Below, one piece after another: positions 35,165 to 43,806 of a stretch of 64,000 bases of DNA. Both the position numbers and the translations under genes were made by a program. The stretch lies in assembly GCF_001484965.1 (NCBI RefSeq), contig NZ_KQ947393.1:200234-264233 (forward strand), in the 5' to 3' direction. The notes below the pieces were generated by a model that did no database searches, was not told the origin of the DNA, and worked only from the letters and a program-made list of their open reading frames with translations. Numbering within the stretch: position 1 is the first letter of the stretch; each line of letters begins with the position of its first letter. Source of the stretch: Shouchella shacheensis. GTDB taxonomy: Bacteria; Bacillota; Bacilli; Bacillales; Bacillaceae_D.

Positions 35165-36277
35165 TTATGACGTAATGGACGGACGCATTGATACCCCTAC
35201 ACCTTCTGGGGCATACGCACAAACCGTGGACCCATCGCCAGAGATTGTTATCCAGCCAAGACCGGAAAAAACAACGTCCGTTTTTTGTGCTGGAATTTTG
35301 AACGTATGTTTTTTTAAATGGAGGACTTCCTCGCCCTCTTCTGAAAACGGCGGCTGCAAGAGCGTACCTGCGTGACTTTCGTACAAATCGTCCGCTTTTT
35401 CGAGCTTCGTTCTATGAATGCCGACCTCGTTGGCGATGTGCACAATAAAAGAAGCAGGGTTTCCTTTTAAGAAATCTAGACGTGCCAGCCCTCCTAGGAA
35501 AAGGGTTTGCTCGGCTTTTAGTTGAAAGACCACAGGCTTGATCTCTTTTTTCGGGGTGATGGCTCTAAGCGATTTAGAAGAGGTCACATGCGCCATTTGA
35601 TGATGGTTGATTAGGCCCGGTGTATCAATAAGGGCACGTCCGTCATCGAGAGGAACATCAATCAAGTCAAGCGTCGTGCCCGGGAAATGAGAAGTCGTAA
35701 TGAGTGTATCGGCGTCCCCGAAGAAATCCTTGATAATGCGATTGAGAAACGAAGATTTCCCGACATTGGTACAGCCAACCACATAGACATCTCTGCCGTT
35801 CCTTAGCCGGTCAATCCCCTCTGCCACTTCGCCGATTCCCTCTCCCGATTTCGCGCTCATCAGCTTCACTTCCCTTGGCTTCAACCCCCACTCGCTCGCA
35901 GACTTCTTGATCCAGTTTATAAGCTTGTTGCGGTTGGTAGATTTCGGAAGCAAGTCCACTTTATTGGCTACAAGCATCACTTGGTTGTTGCCCACGAAGC
36001 GATGAACACCTGAAATCCAACTGCCGTTAAAGTCAAAAATATCGACAACTTTAACAATCAGCGCCTCTTTGTGATGAAGCGATTGAAACAACTTCAGAAA
36101 ATCGTCGTCACTCATCTCTACGTCCTGCACTTCATTATAATGCTTCAGGCGGTAACATCGTTTGCACACAATAACGTCTCGGCTCAGGGCGGATTTCGGA
36201 GCAAAACCAAGCTTTTCTGGCTCCTCCGTTTGAATGGCTATCCCACATCCTGAGCAGTGAATCGTCTCTTCCGACAT
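35165..36277 (-). CDS. yqeH: Ribosome biogenesis GTPase YqeH
   Basis: 370 residues from ATG 36277, GGGAGG upstream. N-terminal zinc finger (CSGCGI ... CKRCY). The GTPase is circularly permuted: NKVDLLPK (G4) comes before GCTNVGKSS (G1) and DTPGLI (G3). A C-terminal RNA-binding domain follows. It is needed for 30S assembly and normal replication initiation in B. subtilis. Confidence 0.96.
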   Translation of the reverse strand: MSEETIHCSGCGIAIQTEEPEKLGFAPKSALSRDVIVCKRCYRLKHYNEVQDVEMSDDDFLKLFQSLHHKEALIVKVVDIFDFNGSWISGVHRFVGNNQVMLVANKVDLLPKSTNRNKLINWIKKSASEWGLKPREVKLMSAKSGEGIGEVAEGIDRLRNGRDVYVVGCTNVGKSSFLNRIIKDFFGDADTLITTSHFPGTTLDLIDVPLDDGRALIDTPGLINHHQMAHVTSSKSLRAITPKKEIKPVVFQLKAEQTLFLGGLARLDFLKGNPASFIVHIANEVGIHRTKLEKADDLYESHAGTLLQPPFSEEGEEVLHLKKHTFKIPAQKTDVVFSGLGWITISGDGSTVCAYAPEGVGVSMRPSITS

Positions 36278-36279
36278 AC

Positions 36280-36798
36280 TTAGTCCTCCCACTGAATATA
36301 CCCCTTTTTCCTCATCCATGTTAACACAATCCGCTCCATTCTACGGTTCGCGCGCGTCATCCATCCATCCGTCGCTGCTACAGGGACGACGAGAATGGTG
36401 TGCAAACCGGCTCGGTTTCCGCCAAGCACATCGGTAAATAGTTGGTCGCCGACAACGACCGTTTCTTCCTTTTTTACATTCATTCGCTGGCAGGCTTGCC
36501 TGAACGCCCGACGCATTGGCTTACGGGCACTATGAATAAAAACAATCTGTTCCGGGTCAGAAAAGGCCTTGACCCGCTTCTCATTATTATTGGACACAAT
36601 CGTCACATTCATTTCAATTTCTTGCAGCTTCTCGAACCATTCTTTCACTTCAGGTGTTGCTTCCGGTCGATCCCACTCCACCAACGTATTATCCAAGTCC
36701 GTGATGACCGCACGAATGCCACGATCGCGAAGGGCAAACAAGTCAATATCATAAATGCTCTTAACGTACTGATTTGGGAGCAAGTTCTTAATCACCAA
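36280..36798 (-). CDS. yqeG: HAD phosphatase YqeG
   Basis: 172 residues, HAD-IIIA family. Nucleophile motif VITDLDNTLVEWD, Thr/Ser motif IVSNNNE, Lys motif KPMRRA and acidic VVGDQLFTD. Related proteins dephosphorylate phosphatidylglycerophosphate, but the Bacillus role is not proven. First gene of the operon, two bases before yqeH. Confidence 0.93.
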   Translation of the reverse strand: MVIKNLLPNQYVKSIYDIDLFALRDRGIRAVITDLDNTLVEWDRPEATPEVKEWFEKLQEIEMNVTIVSNNNEKRVKAFSDPEQIVFIHSARKPMRRAFRQACQRMNVKKEETVVVGDQLFTDVLGGNRAGLHTILVVPVAATDGWMTRANRRMERIVLTWMRKKGYIQWED

Positions 36799-36842
36799 GC
36801 ACCTCTCTTTTGTCTACAACAAAGACAAGTAATCAAAAGTCA

Positions 36843-36871
36843 ACTATACCTTTTGCAACGGTTTTAATCAA
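36843..36871 (-). promoter_or_regulatory. SigA promoter of the yqeG-yqeM operon
   Basis: Minus strand TTGATT (36866-36871), 17 bp, TATAGT (36843-36848), about 45 bp before the yqeG ATG. Confidence 0.75.
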
Positions 36872-36949
36872 TGAAATGTAGATAGTTCGTGACAACCCGG
36901 TGGCTGTTATGACTAATACTTTTCGACAATTTCAGCATTCATCCTCAGT

Positions 36950-36958
36950 TGTGGATAA
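36950..36958 (-). promoter_or_regulatory. DnaA box, distal
   Basis: Perfect TTATCCACA on the minus strand. TTATTCACC, two mismatches away, follows at 36961. Confidence 0.7.
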
Positions 36959-37041
36959 GGTTATTCACCTCATTTAACCGCGCTACAAAAAAGATGAAGA
37001 CCAATCACGCACAAGATACTCACAAGTTTTCCACGAAGTCG

Positions 37042-37050
37042 TGTGGATAA
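37042..37050 (-). promoter_or_regulatory. DnaA box adjoining the sda promoter
   Basis: Perfect TTATCCACA in the same orientation as the distal box, eight bases upstream of the sda -35. In B. subtilis DnaA activates sda through such boxes. TTTTCCACG at 37027 is a weaker match. Confidence 0.75.
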
Positions 37051-37058
37051 ACGAACGA

Positions 37059-37087
37059 TTGTTCTATCTCGTGAACCATGGTAGGAT
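37059..37087 (+). promoter_or_regulatory. SigA promoter of sda
   Basis: TTGTTC (37059-37064), 17 bp, TAGGAT (37082-37087). Both hexamers are imperfect, fitting a promoter that needs an activator such as DnaA. Confidence 0.65.
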
Positions 37088-37170
37088 ATCAGTAACTTAC
37101 AAAGAATGGTCTTACAACTTGAGGTACGAAGACAAGGTTGCTCGGGCGATCTTCTATTAAGGAGGTGAAC

Positions 37171-37186
37171 CTGCCGATACCGGCAG
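37171..37186 (+). promoter_or_regulatory. Hairpin between Shine-Dalgarno and ATG of sda
   Basis: AAGGAGGTGA (37159-37168) is 23 bases from the ATG, too far for normal initiation. Between them CTGCCG-ATAC-CGGCAG forms a six-pair stem. Folding leaves about ten unpaired bases between the SD core and the ATG. Alternatively the CTG at 37171 is the start. Confidence 0.5.
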
Positions 37187-37191
37187 AAACC

Positions 37192-37332
37192 ATGTATAAT
37201 TTATCCGATGAGCTTCTTATTGAAACTTACCATAAGGCGGTAGAGCTTGAACTGGGTCAGGACTTTATTGATTTAATTGTAGCAGAATTGAGCCGTCGCT
37301 CATTAGCCGACGACATTCGCCTCACCTCCTAA
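37192..37332 (+). CDS. sda: Sporulation checkpoint inhibitor Sda
   Basis: 46 residues from ATG 37192: [20 protein letters not shown] then a second helix [15 protein letters not shown]. It matches Sda in length and the LSDELLIE hairpin. Sda binds the KinA histidine kinase and blocks the phosphorelay when replication is perturbed. It neighbours yqeG as in B. subtilis, and has DnaA boxes in front. A non-ATG start at 37171 would add seven residues, similar to the longer B. subtilis form. Confidence 0.88.
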   Translation: MYNLSDELLIETYHKAVELELGQDFIDLIVAELSRRSLADDIRLTS

Positions 37333-37365
37333 CTGCAGTGAAGAAAGATCAACCTTCCTATATAG

Positions 37366-37408
37366 ACAACAAAGAGGAGATCGCTACTCGCGATCTCCTC
37401 TTTGTTGT
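37366..37408 (+). terminator. Terminator of sda
   Basis: 19-bp perfect stem ACAACAAAGAGGAGATCGC and its complement, 5-nt loop, followed by a moderately T-rich stretch. The stem overlaps the last codons of the convergent small gene. Confidence 0.7.
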
Positions 37409-37599
37409 CGTTCTTCATTTTTAGGGATAATCTTAATGTACTCACGAGGCTGGAATACCTCTGGTTGATCGTTCGATTGGATGGACGGGCCGCTTCTTGT
37501 TGCCTGAGTGGGGCCATCTTCATCATGCAAGAGCCACCCTCCTGCCATTAGTGCCATGAATATCCCTGCGCATATAACTGATTTGGACCGTGTACGCAT
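37384..37599 (-). CDS. Hypothetical small membrane protein
   Basis: 71 residues from ATG 37599: basic MRTRSKS, one membrane helix (about 8-24), then a polar tail rich in Gln, Glu and Pro. AAAGGAG lies ten bases upstream. I do not recognise it. Its last codons are inside the sda terminator stem. Confidence 0.55.
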   Translation of the reverse strand: MRTRSKSVICAGIFMALMAGGWLLHDEDGPTQATRSGPSIQSNDQPEVFQPREYIKIIPKNEERQQRGDRE

Positions 37600-37856
37600 C
37601 AATGGGCCGCTCCTTTTTTTCTACGGTTTCTTCATAGGATGGCAATCTTTGGTGTACACTATACGTATCTTTTGTGACTTTCCTTTGAAGGAAAAATTTT
37701 TTTGGAGCAATTTCTTCATATTAAATAACTTCTGAAGTAACGAACGACCAGTCTCCTCAAGGATGCACGCCTGTTTAATTTAAGATATAATGACGTAGGC
37801 TTAGCAAAAAGGTGTCCGGTCAACACAGGTTGCAAAAACGTAAAAGGAGGTCAAAA

Positions 37857-40271
37857 ATGTCCAGTCTTCATGTAGCGATTATGGCTCCATTCTTACTGGC
37901 AATTCTCATTCCAGTTGTCTATCTCTACACAAAAAAAATACATACCGGTTGGTTTGTGCTTCTATTGCCTTCTCTCCTATTCGCTTACTTTCTATCGTAC
38001 CTGCCCAACACTTCTGGTGGTGATACTATCACTAGTACCATGTCTTGGGTCCCCTCTCTTGGGATTAATTTTACAGCGTATGTGGACGGGCTAAGTTTGC
38101 TTTTTGCCCTGCTTATTACGGGGATTGGGGCACTCGTTGTCCTTTACTCCATCTTCTATTTGGATAAGGGCAAGGAGCGGTTGCATAACTTCTATGTATA
38201 CCTCTTAATGTTTATGGGGGCGATGCTTGGGGTTGTTCTTTCCGACAACTTAATTGTTCTCTACATTTTTTGGGAGCTGACAAGCCTTGCTTCCTCTCTT
38301 CTAATTAGTTACTGGTTCCATCGCAAGGGGTCGATCTACGGAGCGCAGAAATCAATGCTTATCACTGTCTTTGGCGGCTTTGCGATGCTAGCAGGCTTCT
38401 GCTTAATCTACGGCGTCACCGGGACGTTCAGCATCCGTGGAATCATTGACCAAGCAGAGGTGTTGGCGGGAAGTGCAATCTTTTTGCCAGCGATGATCTT
38501 GATCCTGCTCGGGGCCTTTACAAAATCGGCGCAGTTCCCCTTTCACATCTGGCTTCCTGATGCGATGGAAGCACCAACGCCTGTTAGTGCCTATTTGCAC
38601 TCGGCGACGATGGTGAAAGCAGGAATCTATTTAGTCGCACGTCTAACGCCTGTCTTTGGCGGTGCTAGCGAGTGGTTCTGGATCATCTCCATTGTCGGGC
38701 TCGTGACGCTCTTCTACGGTTCGATTACCGCGGTGCGGCAAAAGGATTTAAAAGGCATCCTTGCGTATTCGACCATTAGTCAACTCGGCTTGATTATGAG
38801 CTTGCTCGGGGTTGGTTCAGCGGCGCTTTACTTTGGAGATGCCGACCAACAGGCGCTCTACGCGGCTGCGGTTGTGACGGCGATCTTTCATTTAATTAAC
38901 CACGCAACCTTTAAAGGCAGTCTATTTATGACCGCAGGGATTATTGACCATGAAACCGGCACACGTGACATTCGCCAGCTTGGCGGGTTAATGACGATTC
39001 TGCCGATTACCTTTACGGTCTCAGCCGTAGGGCTTGCCGCAATGGCTGGGCTTCCTCCGTTCAACGGCTTTATCAGTAAAGAAATGTTCTTTACAGAGAT
39101 GCTGACGGCTGCGGAGATGGACATTTTTAGCGTTGGCACATGGGGGCTATTATTCCCAGTGGTTGCCTGGGTCGCGAGCATCTTCACATTTCTATACTGC
39201 TCCATCCTGTTCTTTAAAACATTCACGGGTCGGTTTAAGTCTGAGAACTTTAGCCACAAGATTCATGAAGCACCGATCGGCATGCTCATTAGCCCAGTTA
39301 TCCTTGGCTCGCTTGTGGTGGTCTTTGGCTTGTTTCCGAATATCTTATCGCAATCGATCATTGTCCCTGCCGTCTCCGGTGTTCTCGAAGTAGTGCCCGT
39401 TAGCGCGGTTGAGGGGATAAACTTGACTTTGTGGCATGGGCTCAACACCGAATTGATGATGTCCCTAGGAGTTATCGCCTTTGGTAGCCTGCTCTTCCTG
39501 CGAATGAAAAAATGGGAAACACTCGAGATTTACAAGCGAGAGCGCGATCCGCTTCACTGGTTTTATGACCGTGGGCTTGATGGGCTGATTAGCAGTTCAC
39601 AGGCGATCACTCGTGCGCAGATGACCGGACGCCTGAGAGATTACTTTGTCTACATGAGTGCTTTCCTTATTCTCCTTGTAGGCTTTACCTTCTGGTATTC
39701 CAATGCCTGGCTGCTCGATACAAGCAACCTTGCCGAGGTTCCGATCTTCATGTATATGTTGACACTTGTTTTTATTGCAGCAACGCTCATGATTCCATTT
39801 ATTAGGAACCGAATGACGCTCATCATTGTTGCCGGAATTGTCGGCTACTTAATGGCGCTTTTCTTTGCGATTTTGCGCGCGCCAGACTTAGCCTTAACGC
39901 AGCTTCTCATTGAGACAGTCACAGTTGTATTGCTGATGCTTGCATTTAGACACCTACCGGAAATGACGAAAGAAGTCACCAAGGCAAGCACAAAAATGAT
40001 AAATGTCCTCATCTCCTCACTCGTGGGGGTTGTTGTGACAGTGGTTGCTATCAGTGCCTATTCTTTAGGGACCAACGCGAACTTTACGTCCATTTCCCAG
40101 TTCTTCATTGATAATACGTACGAACTTGGCGGCGGTACAAATATGGTGAACGTCATTCTCGTCGATTTCCGTTCGCTTGATACGATTCTCGAAGTCCTCG
40201 TGCTGGCAGTTGTCTCGCTAGCCGTGATCATGCTTGTTAAACACCGCTTTAAAGGAGGAGAAGATGTATGA
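37857..40271 (+). CDS. mrpA: Mrp Na+/H+ antiporter subunit A
   Basis: 804 residues from ATG 37857 with AAGGAGG upstream. A NuoL-like proton-pumping core has the key acid in FWELTSLASSLL and lysines in FTKSAQFPFHIWLPDAMEAPTPVSA. The C-terminal extension corresponds to MrpB-like/NuoJ-like helices (APDLALTQLLIETVTV). With MrpB-G it forms one large complex that exports Na+ for H+, giving Na+ resistance and cytoplasmic pH control. A -10-like TATAAT lies about 75 bp upstream, without a clear -35. Confidence 0.97.
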   Translation: MSSLHVAIMAPFLLAILIPVVYLYTKKIHTGWFVLLLPSLLFAYFLSYLPNTSGGDTITSTMSWVPSLGINFTAYVDGLSLLFALLITGIGALVVLYSIFYLDKGKERLHNFYVYLLMFMGAMLGVVLSDNLIVLYIFWELTSLASSLLISYWFHRKGSIYGAQKSMLITVFGGFAMLAGFCLIYGVTGTFSIRGIIDQAEVLAGSAIFLPAMILILLGAFTKSAQFPFHIWLPDAMEAPTPVSAYLHSATMVKAGIYLVARLTPVFGGASEWFWIISIVGLVTLFYGSITAVRQKDLKGILAYSTISQLGLIMSLLGVGSAALYFGDADQQALYAAAVVTAIFHLINHATFKGSLFMTAGIIDHETGTRDIRQLGGLMTILPITFTVSAVGLAAMAGLPPFNGFISKEMFFTEMLTAAEMDIFSVGTWGLLFPVVAWVASIFTFLYCSILFFKTFTGRFKSENFSHKIHEAPIGMLISPVILGSLVVVFGLFPNILSQSIIVPAVSGVLEVVPVSAVEGINLTLWHGLNTELMMSLGVIAFGSLLFLRMKKWETLEIYKRERDPLHWFYDRGLDGLISSSQAITRAQMTGRLRDYFVYMSAFLILLVGFTFWYSNAWLLDTSNLAEVPIFMYMLTLVFIAATLMIPFIRNRMTLIIVAGIVGYLMALFFAILRAPDLALTQLLIETVTVVLLMLAFRHLPEMTKEVTKASTKMINVLISSLVGVVVTVVAISAYSLGTNANFTSISQFFIDNTYELGGGTNMVNVILVDFRSLDTILEVLVLAVVSLAVIMLVKHRFKGGEDV

Positions 40272-40702
40272 AGTATTCCAAGTCCCATGACGTGTTGCAG
40301 CGCAACCTAATTACGATTACGATCTATTTCCTCCTCGGATTTTCTTTCTACCTGTTCTTTGCGGGCCATAACAATCCCGGTGGAGGGTTCATTGGTGGGC
40401 TCATGACTGCCTGTTCACTGATGCTCCTCTATGTCATTTTTGATCGCCCTCGGGCCAACGACATTATTCGCTATTCATTTGTGACGATGATCGCCGTAGG
40501 CCTTCTTATTGGGATAGGCGTTGGCTTTCTAGGCGTCATTTTCGGTTCCGCTTATTTAGAGCAGTTCTTTGACTACTTCGAGTTTCCATTCTTTGGCGAA
40601 CTCGAGCTGACCACTGCCCTTCCATTTGACCTCGGCATTTACCTAGTCGTTGTTGGAATGGGCCTTGTCATTACACTAACCGTTGCGGAGGACGAGAGCT
40701 AA
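40268..40702 (+). CDS. mrpB: Mrp antiporter subunit B
   Basis: 144 residues, four helices, family signature FFAGHNNPGGGFIGGLM. Overlaps the mrpA stop by four bases; AAAGGAGGAG precedes the ATG. Part of the hetero-oligomeric Mrp complex. Confidence 0.96.
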   Translation: MKYSKSHDVLQRNLITITIYFLLGFSFYLFFAGHNNPGGGFIGGLMTACSLMLLYVIFDRPRANDIIRYSFVTMIAVGLLIGIGVGFLGVIFGSAYLEQFFDYFEFPFFGELELTTALPFDLGIYLVVVGMGLVITLTVAEDES

Positions 40703-41040
40703 TGGAAATACTACTATTTATTGCTGTCGGGGCGCTCTTTGCAGTAGGAACCTATATGCTCTTAACTCGTAGCATACTGAAAGTCATTGTTGGCATTTTG
40801 TTTCTCTCCCATGGAGCACATCTGTTAATTTTATCAATGTCTGGTCTCAATGCCGACAGTCCCCCCCTTGAGCATATGGGGGATGGAAACTTTTCGGACC
40901 CCCTTCCGCAAGCCTTGATTTTAACTGCAATTGTGATCAGCTTCGGTCTTACGGCGTTTCTTGTCGTGATTGGCTATCGAACGTACAAAGAGCATCAAAC
41001 CGATGATCTTGAAAAGTTAAGGGGTTCTGCCGATGAGTAA
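40702..41040 (+). CDS. mrpC: Mrp antiporter subunit C (NuoK-like)
   Basis: 112 residues, three helices, NuoK homologue with GILFLSHGAHLLIL and DPLPQALILTAIVISFG. It starts inside the mrpB stop (TAATG). Confidence 0.96.
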   Translation: MEILLFIAVGALFAVGTYMLLTRSILKVIVGILFLSHGAHLLILSMSGLNADSPPLEHMGDGNFSDPLPQALILTAIVISFGLTAFLVVIGYRTYKEHQTDDLEKLRGSADE

Positions 41041-42514
41041 TTTGATTGTCTTGCCGGTGATTCTACCCTTTGCCGTCGGAACCGTGCTGATTCTTTTTGC
41101 AAAATATCATACCACCCAGCGTGTCATTAGTGCGATTACGTCCATTGTCATGCTGGCGCTGGCCATCTATTTAGCGATTCATTCGTACGTAGAGGGAACG
41201 CTGACACTCGAACTTGGAAACTGGGACGCCCCCTTTGGGATTGTACTAGTTGCCGATTTGTTCGCGACCTTTATGGTCACACTCTCAGCCCTTGTTGGCG
41301 TTGTCTGTTTGTTCTTTGCGTTTGGGACGATTCATCCGAAGCGTGAGAAATTCTATTTTTACCCGTTCTATTTTTTCCTGCTAACAGGAGTGAACGGAGC
41401 CTTTTTAACGGGAGACATCTTCAACCTCTTCGTTTTCTTCGAGGTGATGCTGATCTCTTCGTACGCCCTCATTGTCATAGGAGGGACGAAGTACCAGCTA
41501 CGCGAATCCTTTAAGTATGCCGTGATCAACGTCTTCGCCTCGATCCTGTTCTTAGTGGGCATCGCCTATCTCTACGGCATTACAGGGACGCTCAATATGG
41601 CTCATATAGCGGTACGTGTGGCTGAGCTTGAGCAAACAGGTGCGTTGCAAATTACGGCGATGATCTTCTTCACTGTGTTTGCCATGAAGGGTGCGCTCTT
41701 TCCACTTTACTTCTGGTTGCCACGTTCGTATTACGGTCCACCAGCAGCGATTGCTGCCTTGTTTGGCGGACTGCTAACGAAGGTGGGGATTTATGCGATT
41801 ATCCGCACCTTCACACTGATCTTCACCCATGATCCAGGATTCACTCACACATTGATTCTCTGGGTGGCGGGTGCTACGATGTTCTTCGGTGTTCTTGGAG
41901 CGGTGTCTCAATTTGACTTTAAGCGCATCCTCTCCTATCACATCATTAGCCAGGTCGGGTACATGGTAATGGGACTTGGGCTCTATACGCGCGTGGCAAT
42001 TGCCGGTGCGGTCTTCTATATCGCCCACCACATTATCGTCAAAACCTCACTGTTTCTCTTTGCTGGAGCCACGCAAAAAGTGACAGGGACGACCGACCTG
42101 AAGAAAATGGGAGGCCTGCTTAAAACGCATCCCGCTCTTGCTTGGCTGTTCTTAATCGCTGCCCTGTCTCTAGCCGGCATCCCGCCATTAAGTGGATTCT
42201 TCAGTAAGTTTCCGCTGATACTGGAAAGCTTAACCATTGAGAGTTACGGGATTGCTTTCGTGGCCTTGCTTGTTGGTTTGCTCACATTGTTTTCAATGAT
42301 TAAGATTTTTGTTTACGCCTTCTGGGGCGAGCAAAAACACACCGCCGAACAAGCGAACATCTCAGTAAAAGGGCTTCTGTTGCCGATTGCCCCACTGATT
42401 CTTTTAACAATTGTTTTAGGGTTTGGCGCTGAGCCGGCTTTCAGCTACTCGCTTGATGTAGCCGATCAGCTACTAAACCCAGAGAGCTATATCAATTCTG
42501 TCCTAGGAGGATGA
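41033..42514 (+). CDS. mrpD: Mrp antiporter subunit D (NuoM/N-like)
   Basis: 493 residues, about 14 helices. Key acid in FVFFEVMLISSYAL, lysine in FAMKGALFPLYFWLPRSYYGPPA, and SQVGYMVMGLGLYTR. Proton-translocating subunit of the Mrp complex. Overlaps mrpC by eight bases. Confidence 0.97.
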   Translation: MSNLIVLPVILPFAVGTVLILFAKYHTTQRVISAITSIVMLALAIYLAIHSYVEGTLTLELGNWDAPFGIVLVADLFATFMVTLSALVGVVCLFFAFGTIHPKREKFYFYPFYFFLLTGVNGAFLTGDIFNLFVFFEVMLISSYALIVIGGTKYQLRESFKYAVINVFASILFLVGIAYLYGITGTLNMAHIAVRVAELEQTGALQITAMIFFTVFAMKGALFPLYFWLPRSYYGPPAAIAALFGGLLTKVGIYAIIRTFTLIFTHDPGFTHTLILWVAGATMFFGVLGAVSQFDFKRILSYHIISQVGYMVMGLGLYTRVAIAGAVFYIAHHIIVKTSLFLFAGATQKVTGTTDLKKMGGLLKTHPALAWLFLIAALSLAGIPPLSGFFSKFPLILESLTIESYGIAFVALLVGLLTLFSMIKIFVYAFWGEQKHTAEQANISVKGLLLPIAPLILLTIVLGFGAEPAFSYSLDVADQLLNPESYINSVLGG

Positions 42515-42518
42515 GAAC

Positions 42519-43004
42519 ATGGCGTTTCAACTGCTTGTCAACTTTATCATTGCCATTTTGTGGATGCTTTTTCAGAACAGCTTCACGTCCGTTGACTTTG
42601 TCATGGGTTACCTCATCGGGATGGCCGTCGTATTAGTTTTAATTCGCCTTAAGGGACACTATTTTTACATGCATCGCGTCTGGTCCTTCTTTAAGCTCAT
42701 GGTCGTGTTCACAAAAGAGCTCACGATCGCCAACATTAATGTAGCGAAAATCGTTCTCAGCCCAAAGGTTAGGATCTCACCCGGGATCATTGCTGTGCCG
42801 ACCGAGCTTGAAACAGACGCTGAAAAAACGCTGTTTGCCGTCATGATGACACTCACTCCGGGAACGCTCTCCATTGAGTTTTCTGAGGATGGCCATTATA
42901 TCTTCGTGCACTGTCTCAACGCTGAAGACAAGGAAGGCATGGTCAATGACGTGAAAGGAACCTTTGAAACGGGGATTTTGGAGGTGACACGCCGCCATGT
43001 TTGA
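42519..43004 (+). CDS. mrpE: Mrp antiporter subunit E
   Basis: 161 residues. N-terminal helices, then a cytoplasmic domain with LTPGTLSIEFSEDG. AGGAGG precedes the ATG. It supports assembly and stability of the complex. Confidence 0.95.
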   Translation: MAFQLLVNFIIAILWMLFQNSFTSVDFVMGYLIGMAVVLVLIRLKGHYFYMHRVWSFFKLMVVFTKELTIANINVAKIVLSPKVRISPGIIAVPTELETDAEKTLFAVMMTLTPGTLSIEFSEDGHYIFVHCLNAEDKEGMVNDVKGTFETGILEVTRRHV

Positions 43005-43272
43005 CACGATTTTATCAATCGTTCTCTTGATGATGAGCATCTCCTGCCTGCTTTGCTTTATACGCGCCGTCCTCGGTCCAACGATGCACGATCGGATTGC
43101 TGCCCTCGACACGCTTGGTCTTCTTTTGATTGGCTTCGTTGGCGTCCTGATGTTAATGCAAAACACGCAAGCCTATACGGAAGTTGTCCTTGTTGTCGGT
43201 ATTCTAGCTTTTATTGGCTCGATCGCTATGGCCAAGTTTCTTGAAAGGGGCGAGCTCTTTGACAGCGATTGA
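42997..43272 (+). CDS. mrpF: Mrp antiporter subunit F
   Basis: 91 residues, three helices, with RAVLGPTMHDRIAALDT and the end AMAKFLERGEL. GGAGGTGA lies upstream inside mrpE. Confidence 0.95.
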   Translation: MFDTILSIVLLMMSISCLLCFIRAVLGPTMHDRIAALDTLGLLLIGFVGVLMLMQNTQAYTEVVLVVGILAFIGSIAMAKFLERGELFDSD

Positions 43273-43633
43273 ATGGATAGTCAGCATTTTTGTGATCGTC
43301 GGCGGGTTCTTTAGTTTGCTTGCTGGGATTGGCCTCATCCGGCTGCCAGACGTGTACGCACGGCTTCACGCAACAGGAAAAAACTCCACCTTTGGTGTAG
43401 TGACGATTATGCTCGGGACATTCCTATATTTCCTGATCGAAAACGAGATGTTCATTGGCAAGCTGCTGCTCACGATCTTGTTTGTTTTTATCACAGCGCC
43501 TGTAGCAGCACTGATGATTTCACGTTCCGCCTACCGAACCGGAGTTCCGCTCCACCCAACCTCCGTGAGAGATGAGATGAAGCCCTTTTACGAGGAGGAA
43601 AGGAAGCGAACGGGGGGGCAAAATTCCGAGTAA
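43259..43633 (+). CDS. mrpG: Mrp antiporter subunit G
   Basis: 124 residues from TTG 43259 (TTG ACA GCG ATT): AAAGGGG is eight bases upstream and the protein then begins MTAIEWIVSIFVIVGG, as in relatives. Family motif RLPDVYARLHATGKNSTFG. It overlaps mrpF by 14 bases. Last gene of the operon, ending before repeat A11 and a bidirectional terminator. Confidence 0.93.
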   Translation: MTAIEWIVSIFVIVGGFFSLLAGIGLIRLPDVYARLHATGKNSTFGVVTIMLGTFLYFLIENEMFIGKLLLTILFVFITAPVAALMISRSAYRTGVPLHPTSVRDEMKPFYEEERKRTGGQNSE

Positions 43634-43651
43634 ATTCGCAAAGCGAAAATA

Positions 43652-43738
43652 CCGAAAAGCGCGGGCGGGTTGCACAGAAGCGAGGTTTTTGGAAGGCCTG
43701 CTCGAGAAATCCCGAGCTTCTACCCGCGCAGCTAGACA
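43652..43738 (+). repeat. Dispersed repeat family A, copy A11 (internally deleted)
   Basis: 87 bp. Left CCGAAAAGCGCGGGCGGGT and right CCCGCGCAGCTAGACA are kept; the right half of the apical hairpin is lost. The right end abuts the psd/mrp terminator. It keeps the same orientation although the operon on its left is on the plus strand. Confidence 0.8.
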
Positions 43739-43775
43739 AAAAGAAGCGAACTCTGTGCTAGAGTTCGCTTCTTTT
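43738..43775 (-). terminator. Bidirectional terminator between mrpG and psd
   Basis: AAGAAGCGAACTC/GAGTTCGCTTCTT, 7-nt loop, T-tract on the plus side and A-tract before it, so it can act on both strands. Confidence 0.9.
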
Positions 43776-43806
43776 GTACAAGGAGAAACTATATGAACAT
43801 AGGAAG

